Source: Thioalkalivibrio sp. ALMg11
GTDB taxonomy: Bacteria; Pseudomonadota; Gammaproteobacteria; Ectothiorhodospirales; Ectothiorhodospiraceae
Direction of reading: 5' to 3'
Length of the DNA stretch: 64,000 nt
Assembly: GCF_000377905.1 (NCBI RefSeq)
Contig: NZ_KB898872.1
Location: 62,001-126,000, forward strand
Part shown: positions 1-9,078 of the stretch, one piece after another
How positions within the stretch are numbered: the stretch's first letter is position 1
Layout: every line of letters begins with the position of its first letter
Notes under the pieces: model-generated
Database searches by the model: none
What the model saw: the letters and a program-made list of their open reading frames with translations, nothing else
What the model was told of the DNA's origin: nothing
Program-made: the position numbers and the translations under genes

Positions 1-928
1 CCCCGCCCACCACAGCTCCATGGCCAGACGGCAGCCAGCCGGCCCCCGCGGCCCACTGCAGCCAGTCGGCCGCGCCGGCATCCGGGGGAGGCATCGCAGC
101 ACGTGCAACCGCAACGCCCCCCGCTCCGCCGACCGCAGGTGCAGCGCCCTCCGCCGCGGCCGGTTCCGAAGCGGTGGCGGCGCCCCCTTCCCGGGTGGCC
201 TGTGCCCAGCTCGCGCGCGGCGACGTCCCGGTCAGGTCACCCTCCCGGGACTCGGACACCGGCTCTCTAACCAGTCCGCATGCCTCGACCGTTTCGACCA
301 CGAAGGCCAGGGTCGGCGCGGCCGTCTGGCCCAGGCAGCGCACGTAGGCTCGCATCAGGTCCAGCGTCATGTCCGTCCGGCCGAACTGTTCCTCGGCCGT
401 TTCGATCAAGCGCTCGTACCAGTTCAGCGGCGACCAGGGCGCCCAGCCGGGGTGCTCAAAGCGATGGGCCTCACGCGCGGCCTGGAGGAACACGAACCAG
501 GAGTAGCGATTATGCTCGCGGACCAGCCCTTCGAGCTTGTGGCGCAGGGAGCGTCGGGTGGACTGGTAATCGTCCAGGATCTGCAGGCCGGAATTGTCGT
601 CGGCGTAGCTGGAACCGGAGAATTCGTACTCGGGCGGGTAGGTTGTGGCGACAAAGTCGCGCTCCAGGGCTTCCTCGAACTGGCGACGCAGCACGTACTG
701 ATAGCCCTGGAGCTGATTCGCCCACTCGGTACCGTCGGCTTCCTTGCCGCCAGCAGACCATTCCCGGGCTATGGATTCCAGGCAGCGATCCAGGTGGTCG
801 GTCACCCGCGGGACGATACCGTGCGCCAGTTGCTGACGCTGGGCATCCGACAATCCGGTCAGACCCGACCAGACCGCGGCCGGGGCCTCGCCCCGACCTT
901 CCCAGTCCGTATGTTCCCTGCCTGCCAT
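1..928 (-). CDS. uncharacterised protein, C-terminus beyond window
   Basis: An open minus-strand frame runs from an ATG at 928 off the left edge, so only the first 309 residues are seen. I do not recognise the family. The first ~220 residues are charged and rich in Trp, Tyr and Arg and look globular and alpha-helical, with no signal peptide or membrane segment. After about residue 225 the sequence becomes a low-complexity Ala/Gly/Pro linker, and a Trp-containing stretch appears near the edge. This suggests a second domain outside the window. The other frames here encode Arg/Pro/Ser-rich sequence typical of shadows in GC-rich DNA, so this frame is the better candidate. No strong ribosome binding site precedes the ATG. 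Confidence 0.6.
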   Translation of the reverse strand, partial: MAGREHTDWEGRGEAPAAVWSGLTGLSDAQRQQLAHGIVPRVTDHLDRCLESIAREWSAGGKEADGTEWANQLQGYQYVLRRQFEEALERDFVATTYPPEYEFSGSSYADDNSGLQILDDYQSTRRSLRHKLEGLVREHNRYSWFVFLQAAREAHRFEHPGWAPWSPLNWYERLIETAEEQFGRTDMTLDLMRAYVRCLGQTAAPTLAFVVETVEACGLVREPVSESREGDLTGTSPRASWAQATREGGAATASEPAAAEGAAPAVGGAGGVAVARAAMPPPDAGAADWLQWAAGAGWLPSGHGAVVGG

Positions 929-1052
929 CGCTGAGGTGTCCCCGTATTTCCGCGTGGTTGCTCACGTGAGTTCAACGTGAGTCGGGCCATAGTGTACAGG
1001 CGCGACAAAAACGGGGCATCCGTCACAGTTTCCGCGGCAGACAGGGAGACAT

Positions 1053-1379
1053 TCAGTCGTCGAGCGGTTGCGTTCCCACCTGAACCATTTCGCCCTCGAT
1101 CCGCGCCGGGAACCGGGTCAGGGGTTCCTCGGCCGGCGGCGCCATCACCGCGCCGGTGCGCAGGCAGAACTGCGCCTCGTGCATCGGACAGGTGATGCAG
1201 TCGTCGGCACCGATCTCGCCATCCGCGATGGGCACGTCCTCGTGAGTACAGAGGTTCTCCACCGCGAAGTATTCGCCGCCCAGGTTAAAGATCGCCACCT
1301 CGGTATCCGCGGTCTCCACCAGGCGATGATCGCCATCCTCGATGGTCCCCACCGGGGCTACGTCAATCCATTCCGTCAT
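1053..1379 (-). CDS. Rieske-type [2Fe-2S] ferredoxin (NirD/BphF-like)
   Basis: Small soluble Rieske protein of 108 residues, a likely electron carrier or oxygenase/reductase-type ferredoxin. The cluster-binding signature is clear: C-T-H at about residues 43-45 and C-P-M-H at about 63-66, each giving one Cys and one His ligand to the 2Fe-2S centre. There is no signal peptide, so it should be cytoplasmic. The ATG at 1379 is preceded by AAGGAG with a 5-nt spacer, which favours it over in-frame codons further upstream. It lies 48 nt downstream of a lipoprotein gene on the same strand, probably in one transcript. No oxygenase or nitrite reductase partner is visible nearby, so the redox partner is unknown. 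Confidence 0.88.
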   Translation of the reverse strand: MTEWIDVAPVGTIEDGDHRLVETADTEVAIFNLGGEYFAVENLCTHEDVPIADGEIGADDCITCPMHEAQFCLRTGAVMAPPAEEPLTRFPARIEGEMVQVGTQPLDD

Positions 1380-1427
1380 CACGACTCCTTGCTTCTGAAA
1401 CTTCCGGGTGTCGGTCTGCCGCACTCC

Positions 1428-1781
1428 TTATGGAGACGCCTGCAGGGCCGCAGTCGCCGCCGCATCGATCTCGATCTGCCTGCCCTCTTCCGGGTGGTAG
1501 GTGAAGCGCCCCACCACACGCAGGTTTTCGCCCAGGTGATCGCGCACGGCCGAGCCGGGCGTGACCGACACGCGGTTGATGTCGTCGTCCTCCAGCCAGT
1601 AGTGCTCCGGATCATCAAAGCGATTCACGACACCCTCGGTCTCCACCATTTCGCCATCGAACGCCGGCGCCGACGCGGCCAGCTGTTCCAGCGTCACCGG
1701 CGATACGCGCTCGCCCCCGCAGGCGACCAGCAGGGCGGTCATGGCCAACCCCAGCCACACGGCATTGATCCCTTTCTGCAC
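1428..1781 (-). CDS. small lipoprotein of unknown function
   Basis: A 117-residue protein with a lipoprotein signal: a short basic N-terminus, a hydrophobic stretch and the lipobox LLVAC at about residues 16-20. It should therefore be membrane-anchored on the periplasmic side. The mature part is acidic and looks like a small beta-barrel (possibly OB-fold-like), but I do not recognise a named family. The GTG start at 1781 is chosen because GGGAG sits 6-7 nt upstream and the signal peptide begins right after it. An ATG at 1865 would add 28 residues before the signal and is less likely. The Rieske gene follows on the same strand. Confidence 0.65.
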   Translation of the reverse strand: MQKGINAVWLGLAMTALLVACGGERVSPVTLEQLAASAPAFDGEMVETEGVVNRFDDPEHYWLEDDDINRVSVTPGSAVRDHLGENLRVVGRFTYHPEEGRQIEIDAAATAALQASP

Positions 1782-2245
1782 GATCTTCTCTCCCAGTTGC
1801 ACTCGCGGCGACTGCCGCCGCTTATCCGACTCCAGCCTACCGAAGCTGCGCCATGTCATGCCCATTCACCCCTGAATGACGGGCCTAAGGAAACCCGGAT
1901 CCATTCGCGCGAAGTCGGCCCCGTCGAACTTCACGAGCGCTTTCGTTCGGAGGTACACGCTCAAGCTGATGGCATGGCCGCCGTTACCCTTGCCAGGTGA
2001 ACCCCACCCACGCCCCCGAACAAGGACAGACCCGCCAGTGAACTCTGCACGCCACCATCGCCAGGCCCCGCAGACCTGGAACGACGCCCCGTCCTCGTCG
2101 AAGGAATACCGACAGGGGACTGCCAGCCCTGGGCCGGACCATTCAATCGCAGGTGCGCAGGAATCCCGGAGTACCGCGCCGGATGTTGACTGGGTACAGC
2201 TCGCCAACGAAACGCTGAAACTGATCCGCCAGCTACGCATATAGA
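1782..2245. other. gene-poor stretch with no recognisable gene
   Basis: About 460 bp between the lipoprotein gene and the UPF0178 gene. Open frames exist on both strands (about 1866-2240 minus, 1876-2244 plus), but their translations are Pro/Ser/Arg-rich, match no family I know, and lack convincing ribosome binding sites. Third-position GC looks lower than in neighbouring genes. The stretch ends at a transposon-end-like sequence at 2246, so it may be the scar of a decayed insertion. It may also hold the promoter of the lipoprotein-Rieske pair, but no clear -35/-10 was found. Confidence 0.4.
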
Positions 2246-2288
2246 TGTGATCTCTCCGTAGGTTGTCTCCGGTCAGACCGAGGATGCT
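2246..2288. repeat. diverged copy of the end of the 43917-44030 palindromic element
   Basis: TGTGATCTCTC, then TAGGTTGTC two bases later, and GAGGATGCT about 15 bases further on, closely parallel one arm and the adjoining inner sequence of the inverted-repeat element at 43917-44030. The two sites differ at scattered positions, so this is an old or distinct copy. The order of the blocks resembles the terminal region of an insertion sequence. The repeat runs into the last bases of the UPF0178 gene and overlaps its stop codon (2287-2289). Only one end was found here; no transposase remains. Confidence 0.5.
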
Positions 2289-2736
2289 ATTTCACGTTCT
2301 GCGCGAGCCAGCGATCCAGGGCATTGCCGAAGGCCTGGCGGTCGCGCGGACCCAGCGCCGCCGGGCCGCCGGTCTCGACCCCACTGGAGCGCAGCGTGTC
2401 CATGAAGTCGCGCATGCTGAGACGCTCGCGGATGTTGTCGGGAGTGTAGAGCTCGCCGCGCGGGTTCAGCGCCTGCCCGCCGTTCTCGATCACATCAGCG
2501 GCCAGCGGGATGTCGGCGGTGATGACCAGGTCCCCGGCCGCGAGGCGCCGGACAATCTCGTTGTCGGCCACGTCGAACCCGGCGCCGACCTGGATCGAGT
2601 CGATCAGCTTCGACGACGGCGTGCGCATCGGCTGATTGGCGACCAGCGTGACCGGAACCCCCGTCCGTTTCGCCGCACGAAACAGAATCTCCTTGATGAC
2701 CGCGGGACAGGCGTCCGCATCGACCCAGATCTTCAT
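2287..2736 (-). CDS. UPF0178 (YaiI/YqxD, DUF188) family protein
   Basis: A 149-residue protein opening with the family hallmark [16 protein letters not shown]. The Asp-rich N-terminal strand, the conserved ITADIPLA segment and the C-terminal [12 protein letters not shown] helix are all present. The family is widespread and PIN-like in its acidic residues, but its role is not established. The ATG at 2736 has AAGGAG four bases upstream; longer in-frame extensions are rejected for that reason. The stop codon lies within a transposon-end-like repeat, yet the C-terminus appears complete for the family. Confidence 0.9.
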   Translation of the reverse strand: MKIWVDADACPAVIKEILFRAAKRTGVPVTLVANQPMRTPSSKLIDSIQVGAGFDVADNEIVRRLAAGDLVITADIPLAADVIENGGQALNPRGELYTPDNIRERLSMRDFMDTLRSSGVETGGPAALGPRDRQAFGNALDRWLAQNVK

Positions 2737-2894
2737 GTGTCTCCTTCCCGAAAGCTCGCTGATAAACGGGATGCAGGGTAGTCGTTTGCGGCGCCCGGCA
2801 CATTTCCCCGCCATCCGGAGTGGCGCCAGGGCGGTACACGTGCTATCAGCTTGGGAGACGCAAACCAACACGCTTGAACCTTAAGGAGCATCGC

Positions 2895-3071
2895 ATGGGC
2901 ATTGAAGTCACCGGTATTCTGGGCCTGATCTGGCTGTTGATCGTCATATGGGCGATCGTGCGGACCGCGCAGAGCCCCGCGACCCCCGTCGTGAAGGTAG
3001 TGTGGATCCTGATCCTGCTGTTCCTGCCGCTTCTGGGCCTGATCGCCTGGCTGCTGCTCGGCCCCAAGTAG
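2895..3071 (+). CDS. small two-helix membrane protein (PLDc_N-like)
   Basis: A 58-residue protein made almost entirely of two hydrophobic helices (about residues 5-23 and 34-54) joined by a short polar loop, ending in WLLLGPK. This matches the PLDc_N-type domain found at the N-terminus of cardiolipin synthases and as free-standing small proteins. The free-standing form has no assigned function. The ATG at 2895 follows AAGGAG by six bases. It is divergent from the UPF0178 gene and convergent with the MinD-like gene. Confidence 0.78.
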   Translation: MGIEVTGILGLIWLLIVIWAIVRTAQSPATPVVKVVWILILLFLPLLGLIAWLLLGPK

Positions 3072-3093
3072 GTCGTGCGCGGGCGTGAGGCGA

Positions 3094-4533
3094 TCACATC
3101 CGTCGCAGGAACTCCGCGAGGGTCGCTGCGTCGTCGTCCCGCTGACGCAGCCGCTCGAGTAGCGCTTCCTGAGGGCCGAAGCGGGCGGAGTCATAGGCCT
3201 GCACACATGCCCCCGAGCGCGCTGGAGCAGCCCCGTGGACCGGCTCGTCCCGGCGACCCTGCCAGCCGAAATCGGGCGGAGGGCCGTCGGCCACGGGTCG
3301 CCGGCTGTCTCCCGCTTGCTTGACCGCCGCGGCCGGTACGGCCTCGAGCTGATCGTTCACGGGCACAAGCCGCGCGCGCAGTCCCTCCAGCAACTCGGCA
3401 TGGTCATCCGGACCGGCCTGCAGTTGCTCCACCAACGCCAACAGGTCGATTGCAGGGCCGCCCGTTCGCGCCCGGTACTGCTCGTGCATGGCGTCCAATG
3501 TGGCCGCCAACGTCCCGGGATCGGCGGCGTCCAGGGCCGCATCGAAGGCCGCGCGCAATCGGCCGAGGACACCCTCGTCACTGCCCGACCCTTCCGACGC
3601 ATGGCTGGCCGCGGGCGGCTCCGCGGCGAGCGCTGGGGCTTCCGTGTGGGAATCTTCCGCATCCTCCTCTGGATGGGCATTCACAGCCAGGCTGTCCGGC
3701 TGCAGACGACGCTGCCAGAAACGGCTGAACGCGGGCGCGTCATCCTGCGGAGGGCTGTCTTCCAGGGCATTCGCCAGGCGCTGGAACGGACGGGCCGAGG
3801 GGTCGTTCTCGGCGAACAGGGCGACCGGGTGCTGCAACGTGACAGCCGAGCGCAGGCTTTCGTCGCGCTGGACGAAGCCGAGAAATTCGACCCGGGTATG
3901 CAGGTATTTCTCGACGGCATTGGCAAACCGCTGGAAGACGCTGCGGGCCTCGGCGACATCCGCCACCATGTTGACGATCACGCGGACATCCAGGGCCTGA
4001 CGCCGCAACACCAGCTTGAGCAGGGAGAATGCATCGGTCAGCGAGGTCGGTTCCGGCGTCAGCACCAGCAGGACCTGGTGCCCGGCCGCGAGGAAATCGA
4101 GCGTGGTATCACCGATGCCCGCGGCGGTATCCAGCAGCAGATCGTCGAAATCCGCCTCGATGTTCGCCAGTTCCTCCACCAGACGCTGCTGATGCGCGTC
4201 GGAGAGCTCCGCGTATTCGCGGATGCCACTGGCGCCGGGGATAATCTTCAGGCCGTGCGGCCCTTCCATCAGGATATCGCGGATACCACATTCGCCCGCC
4301 AGGACCTCCCCCAGGCCCTGTTCCGGGCGCAACCCCAGCAGGATGTTCACGTTGGCGAGGCCGGTATCCCCATCCAGGATGCCGACCCGCCGCCCGCGCC
4401 GCGCCAGCGTGATCCCCAGGTTCACCGCGATGCTGGACTTGCCCACCCCGCCCTTGCCACTGGCCACGACAAGAACCCGCGGGCGGGCGGCGGCCCCGGA
4501 GCGGGTATCCGTCGAAGCGCTGTGACCGGGCAT
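3094..4533 (-). CDS. MinD/FlhG-like ParA-family ATPase with C-terminal extension
   Basis: P-loop ATPase of the MinD/ParA group. The deviant Walker A motif GKGGVGKSS lies near the N-terminus, followed by LDGDTGLANVN and the DTAAGIG switch. FlhG/FleN proteins of this type set polar flagellum number, and relatives position other complexes. After the ~260-residue ATPase core comes an acidic Ala/Glu/Pro linker and a ~150-residue helical tail ending EFLRRM, which is not usual in FlhG. No flhF, fliA or che genes lie nearby, so calling it FlhG would be unsafe. Starts at 4563, 4557 and 4548 are also possible; 4533 is preferred because AGGA lies 7 nt upstream. It diverges from the HDOD kinase gene. Confidence 0.75.
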   Translation of the reverse strand: MPGHSASTDTRSGAAARPRVLVVASGKGGVGKSSIAVNLGITLARRGRRVGILDGDTGLANVNILLGLRPEQGLGEVLAGECGIRDILMEGPHGLKIIPGASGIREYAELSDAHQQRLVEELANIEADFDDLLLDTAAGIGDTTLDFLAAGHQVLLVLTPEPTSLTDAFSLLKLVLRRQALDVRVIVNMVADVAEARSVFQRFANAVEKYLHTRVEFLGFVQRDESLRSAVTLQHPVALFAENDPSARPFQRLANALEDSPPQDDAPAFSRFWQRRLQPDSLAVNAHPEEDAEDSHTEAPALAAEPPAASHASEGSGSDEGVLGRLRAAFDAALDAADPGTLAATLDAMHEQYRARTGGPAIDLLALVEQLQAGPDDHAELLEGLRARLVPVNDQLEAVPAAAVKQAGDSRRPVADGPPPDFGWQGRRDEPVHGAAPARSGACVQAYDSARFGPQEALLERLRQRDDDAATLAEFLRRM

Positions 4534-4743
4534 CGCGGCTTCCTGCATTGCACTCATCGGCATTGGGAAAGAATGACGGCGAACTCACGGTCGGTCTACC
4601 CCATTCGGTGGCGCGGGGCAATACCACTCAGTATAGTCAGGTACCAGTGGTGATCCGGCAGACTGCATCAGACTTTCGGTTCCGGACACGCACACAGGGC
4701 AAAAGGCGCGGCAGGCCAACTGCACGCGACCGGGGGGGGCAGC

Positions 4744-6870
4744 ATGACGAGCGTCAATACGGCAACGGACGGTCTACCGAGCCTGCCCCAGGCGCTCATC
4801 CCGGTACTGGACGCCACCCAGGCCCACGAAGCCGATTTCCAGTCCCTGACGCGCGCGATCCTGCAGGACGCCGGCATGTCCAGCCGCCTGCTGCAGGCGG
4901 CCAACTCACCCTTCTACTATCGCGGTTCCCCCTGCCGAACGATCGACCGTGCCCTGTTCAGCCTGGGCCTGGATACCGTTCGCAGCCTGGCCCTGACCGC
5001 GGCGATCCAGCAGCTGTTCGGCGAGTTCGGCCCGCGCCATCGCGGCTACCTGCGCACCATCTGGCAACGCGCGCTGACCACCGCCAACCTGGCGCAGGTG
5101 CTGGCGACCCTCACCCGCTATCCGCGCCCGGAGGAGGCCTACCTCGCCGGGCTGCTGATCGACATCGGACGCCTGGTCCGCCTGGTCGGTGACGAGGGTC
5201 ACTACTGGCCCATCCTGCAGGCCGCCGAAGACGACCCGCACCTGATCGAGACCGAGCGCACCACCTACAGCCAACACTACGGGGAGCTGGGCGGCGAATG
5301 CCTCGAGGCCTGGGGACTGGGCCCCTTCGTGGCCGATGCAGTGCGCTACCACCTGGAACCGGCCGAACGCGTGCGCGACGCCCATCACCTGGTCAAGCTG
5401 GTCAACCTGTCGCATGCAATGGGCTGCCTGCCGGGCTCCGGCGCGCAGGATTCCGCAGCCAGGTGCAACGACACCGCCCTGGCCGCAGCAGACACCCTTT
5501 TCGGCCTGAACGAAGGACTTACGCGCGAGTTGCGCGGGCGGGTGGCCGAGGACGTGCGGCGAATCGCCGGATCACTGGAAATCGACCTGGGCACCACCCG
5601 GGCCACGGCGAATCAAAAGCCAGAGGAGACCGATCACGCGGCGGAGCGAGCACTGGCCGGGCGGGTGCGTGATCTGACCGAGCTGGAACGCATGAATGGC
5701 GAACTGGCCCGGGCGGCCGACCTGCAGGGGCGTTGCACCGCCGCGCGCCGCACCCTTTACCTGACGCTGGGCGTAGACCACAGCCTGCTGTTTCTGATCG
5801 ACGACGACCACCAGTCCGTCGCCGCCTGGGTCGAGGACGACGAGACCCCCGATTTCACCCTGCCGCTGCTACCCGGGCGCAGCCTGGTGACCGATACGCT
5901 GCTGGATCGCGAGATTCAGCTTCACGAGGAAGAGAACGCCGCCAGATTGCCCGTGATCGACCAGCAACTGTTCCGGCTGTGCGCGGCCGAAATCCTGTGG
6001 AGCTTTCCGCTACTCGCCGACGGCCAGGAACCCGCAGGGGTGCTGATCCTGGGGCTTACGCGCAGTCAGGCGCAGGCCCTGGAGGCCCGCTCGGACTTCA
6101 TCGGCTCCCTCGCACACGAGATCGCCCGGGCGCTGGTCGCCACCCCGAAGCCGGCGGACGCCCTGAACGACGCCACCGAGCAGCGCATCCGCGACACGGT
6201 CCACGAGGCCGGAAACCCGCTCAGCATCATCCAGAACTACCTGGGCGTACTGAATCACAAGCTCGGCGAGGAACACGAAGCGCGCCACGAGCTGGGCCTG
6301 ATCAAGGACGAAATCGACCGGGTCGGGCGCATCCTGCTGCGTCTGCGCGATCCGCAGGCCGCCGGGAACGAGGAGACTGGACCGGCCTCGCTGAATGCGC
6401 TGGTCCGCCAGGTCGCAGATATCGTGGACGGCTCCCTCTGCCGGACACGAGAGGTCCGCCTGCACCTGGATCTGACTCCCTCCGATCCGCCGCTGTCGGT
6501 CCCCGCGGATCACCTGCGGCAAATCCTCATCAATCTTCTGAAGAACGCGTCCGAGGCCCAGGCGTCCGGTGGGGAGATCACCATCTCCACCCGTGCCCCG
6601 ACCACCGTGAACGGCCGCCGGGTCGTGCCCCTCTCGGTGGAGGACAAGGGGCCCGGGCTCCCTGCCGAGGTCCAGGCCGCAGCATTCGCGCCAGTGACAT
6701 CGACCAAGGGTACAGGCCATGCCGGGCTGGGGCTCAGCATCGTCAAACGCCTGACCGAGGAGATCGGTGCGGGACTCTCATTCACCAGCGGGAGCGCAGG
6801 GACGCGCTTCGAAATCGCACTGCCCCACGCATCACAGGGGTTGGCGAGCGCATCAGGGACGACGCGGTAA
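4744..6870 (+). CDS. HDOD-GAF sensor histidine kinase
   Basis: A 708-residue cytoplasmic signalling protein. Residues ~10-250 form an HDOD domain (a degenerate HD phosphohydrolase relative used in signalling). Residues ~305-475 look like a GAF-type sensor. A histidine kinase core follows: H487 in the H-E-x-x-N-P context is the likely phospho-acceptor, the N box LINLLKNASEA lies near residue 600, then DKGPGLP (G1) and GLGLSIVKRL (G2). There are no membrane segments, so it should sense an internal cue. A G-rich ribosome binding site precedes the ATG. The receiver-GGDEF-EAL gene begins 28 nt downstream and is the obvious phosphorylation partner. Confidence 0.88.
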   Translation: MTSVNTATDGLPSLPQALIPVLDATQAHEADFQSLTRAILQDAGMSSRLLQAANSPFYYRGSPCRTIDRALFSLGLDTVRSLALTAAIQQLFGEFGPRHRGYLRTIWQRALTTANLAQVLATLTRYPRPEEAYLAGLLIDIGRLVRLVGDEGHYWPILQAAEDDPHLIETERTTYSQHYGELGGECLEAWGLGPFVADAVRYHLEPAERVRDAHHLVKLVNLSHAMGCLPGSGAQDSAARCNDTALAAADTLFGLNEGLTRELRGRVAEDVRRIAGSLEIDLGTTRATANQKPEETDHAAERALAGRVRDLTELERMNGELARAADLQGRCTAARRTLYLTLGVDHSLLFLIDDDHQSVAAWVEDDETPDFTLPLLPGRSLVTDTLLDREIQLHEEENAARLPVIDQQLFRLCAAEILWSFPLLADGQEPAGVLILGLTRSQAQALEARSDFIGSLAHEIARALVATPKPADALNDATEQRIRDTVHEAGNPLSIIQNYLGVLNHKLGEEHEARHELGLIKDEIDRVGRILLRLRDPQAAGNEETGPASLNALVRQVADIVDGSLCRTREVRLHLDLTPSDPPLSVPADHLRQILINLLKNASEAQASGGEITISTRAPTTVNGRRVVPLSVEDKGPGLPAEVQAAAFAPVTSTKGTGHAGLGLSIVKRLTEEIGAGLSFTSGSAGTRFEIALPHASQGLASASGTTR

Positions 6871-6898
6871 ATGATTCGCTACTGACCACGAGACCCCG

Positions 6899-9034
6899 AT
6901 GCCCGAACGCGACGCGCCGATCGACCCCCAGTCCGTCAGAATCCTCATTGCCGATGACGATCCCGGCCTGCTCGAGAGCCTGCGCGGACTGCTCACCATT
7001 GAGGGCTACCCCGTCCGGACGGCCGTGGGGGGTGGCGCCGCCATCGAGGCCCTGCGCGAAAAGCGCTACGACCTGCTGCTGCTCGACCTCACCATGCCGG
7101 AACTCGACGGGCTGGACGTACTGCGCTTCATGCAAGCCGCCGGGCTCGAGACTCTCACCGTGGTCGTCAGTGGCAACAGCACGGTGGAGGATGTCGCCGG
7201 GGCTCTGCGCGAGGGGGCCCACGACTACCTGAAAAAGCCCTACGAACCCGCCGAGTTACTGGCCACCGTCCGCAATGCCCTGCACCACAAGGCGCTGGAG
7301 GACACCAATCGGACCATGCGGGCCCGCCTGGAGAAGTCCGAGCGCCTGCACCGGGTGATCGTCAATAACTCCCCTGATATTGTCTTCGTTCTCGGCGCCG
7401 ACCATCGCTTCCGTTTCGTCAATTCACGTGTACACGAGCTCCTGGGCTATGCCCGCCGCGACCTGATCGACAGCTCGGTATTCGACCTCGTCGAACCCGA
7501 GGATCGCGACAAGGCGGAATATTTCTTCGAACAGGCCGCCAGCCAGCACCCCCACATCCGCTCGGTGGAACTGGCCCTGAAGCCCGGCACGCCTTCGCGC
7601 AGCCGCCGCTTCTTCGAGGTCGCGGTATGGCCGTCCAGCAACGGCGACGACGCGGACAACGGCGAAACGCTGATCTACGGCACGGCACGGGATATCACCG
7701 ACCGCAAGGAATCCGAGGCCTTCATCAACTTCCAGGCCTATCACGACCTGCTGACCCGACTGCCCAACCGGGCACTGTTCCGCGACCGGGTCGATGTGGC
7801 CATCTCGCATGCACACCGCTCGGGCACCCAGCTGGCGGTGCTGTTCATCGACCTGAACCGCTTCAAGGTGATCAACGACTCCCTCGGTCACACCGTGGGC
7901 GACCGCCTGCTGCAGGAGGTCGCCCAGCGGCTGCAAGCCTGCACCCGCAAGGGCGACACGCTGTCACGCTTCGGCGGCGACGAATTCACCCTGCTGATCC
8001 CCGGGCTGGCCAGCAACGAGGCCGCCATCCAGGTAGCCGACAAGATCCTGGAAAGCCTGCAGGCCCCGTTCAAGATCGGCGACCAGGAGCTGTTCGTCGG
8101 GGCCAGCATCGGCATCGCCATCTACCCGGATGCCGGCGACAACCTCGAGGCCCTGATCAAGAATGCAGATATCGCGATGTATCGCGAGAAGAGCAGCGGC
8201 AAGACGGGTGTCCGCGTGTACAGCCCGGACATGGGCGGCCATCCGCCCCGCCGGCTGCAATTGGAACAGGACATGCGCCGCGCGCTCGAGCGCGACGAGT
8301 TCCACATCCTCTACCAGCCGCAGGTGGATACAGAAACCGGGCATATGGTGGGCGTCGAGGCCCTGATCCGCTGGGACCACCCCACACTCGGGCTGCTGGG
8401 CCCGGCCGAGTTCATCCCGGTCGCCGAGGAAACGCGCCTGATCGTGGACCTCGACCGCCTGACGCTGCGCACCGCCATCCGCGAAGTCCAGCGCCACAGC
8501 CGCGACGACCACCCGGAACTGCGCCTGGCCGTGAACCTCTCGCCCGTGCTGGTCGAGCGCGACGACTTCGTCGAGGACTTCCTCGGCATCCTGGGCGAGA
8601 CGGGCTTCCCGCCCGACCTGCTGGAGGTGGAGATCACCGAGAACCTGCTGATGAGCGATACCCCGGACACGGTGCACAAGCTGAACCGCCTGGGGGCCGC
8701 CGGCGTGCAAATCGCGGTGGACGACTTCGGCACCGGCTACTCCTCGCTCAGCTACCTGCAGAAACTGCCGATCCACACGCTCAAGATCGACCGCAGCTTT
8801 ACCCAAACGATCTGCCGCGAGGACGAGGCGTGCATCGTCAACGCCATCATCTCCATGGCCCGCGGGCTGAACATGAATATCGTCGCCGAAGGGGTGGAGA
8901 CCGAGGCCCACCGCGACTATCTGCGCAAGCTGGAATGCCCGATGATTCAGGGCTTCCTGTTCGGCCAGCCGGCGCCACTGCATATCCTGCTGCAGAACGA
9001 TGCCCTATTCGCGGCACCCGCTACCTGCCAGTAG
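6899..9034 (+). CDS. response regulator with PAS, GGDEF and EAL domains
   Basis: A 711-residue c-di-GMP enzyme. The N-terminal receiver has the acidic pair after ILIAD, phospho-acceptor D63 in LLDLTMPELDG and the conserved Lys in YLKKPYEP. A PAS domain spans ~145-275. The GGDEF domain carries an intact GGDEF (359-363), and an RxxD inhibitory site (RKGD) sits five residues upstream. The EAL domain starts at E487 (EALIRW) and retains TEN, DDFGTGYSS, the KID lysine and EGVETE. Both cyclase and phosphodiesterase activity are therefore possible. It directly follows the HDOD kinase gene, which likely controls it. Confidence 0.93.
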   Translation: MPERDAPIDPQSVRILIADDDPGLLESLRGLLTIEGYPVRTAVGGGAAIEALREKRYDLLLLDLTMPELDGLDVLRFMQAAGLETLTVVVSGNSTVEDVAGALREGAHDYLKKPYEPAELLATVRNALHHKALEDTNRTMRARLEKSERLHRVIVNNSPDIVFVLGADHRFRFVNSRVHELLGYARRDLIDSSVFDLVEPEDRDKAEYFFEQAASQHPHIRSVELALKPGTPSRSRRFFEVAVWPSSNGDDADNGETLIYGTARDITDRKESEAFINFQAYHDLLTRLPNRALFRDRVDVAISHAHRSGTQLAVLFIDLNRFKVINDSLGHTVGDRLLQEVAQRLQACTRKGDTLSRFGGDEFTLLIPGLASNEAAIQVADKILESLQAPFKIGDQELFVGASIGIAIYPDAGDNLEALIKNADIAMYREKSSGKTGVRVYSPDMGGHPPRRLQLEQDMRRALERDEFHILYQPQVDTETGHMVGVEALIRWDHPTLGLLGPAEFIPVAEETRLIVDLDRLTLRTAIREVQRHSRDDHPELRLAVNLSPVLVERDDFVEDFLGILGETGFPPDLLEVEITENLLMSDTPDTVHKLNRLGAAGVQIAVDDFGTGYSSLSYLQKLPIHTLKIDRSFTQTICREDEACIVNAIISMARGLNMNIVAEGVETEAHRDYLRKLECPMIQGFLFGQPAPLHILLQNDALFAAPATCQ

Positions 9035-9078
9035 CCTCCCCGGCAACGAAGGAGACGCTGCGACTCCCTTGCGTCTCC

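Noticed and set aside
20-969. Long plus-strand frames over the left end
   Set aside because: Their products are Arg/Pro/Ser-rich shadows. The minus-strand frame from 928 has balanced composition and globular character.
1876-2244. Transposase remnant next to the repeat at 2246
   Set aside because: No DDE or other transposase motif can be seen in any frame.
3094-4533. Naming the ATPase flhG/fleN
   Set aside because: No flagellar genes nearby, and the C-terminal tail is unusual, so only the superfamily is claimed.
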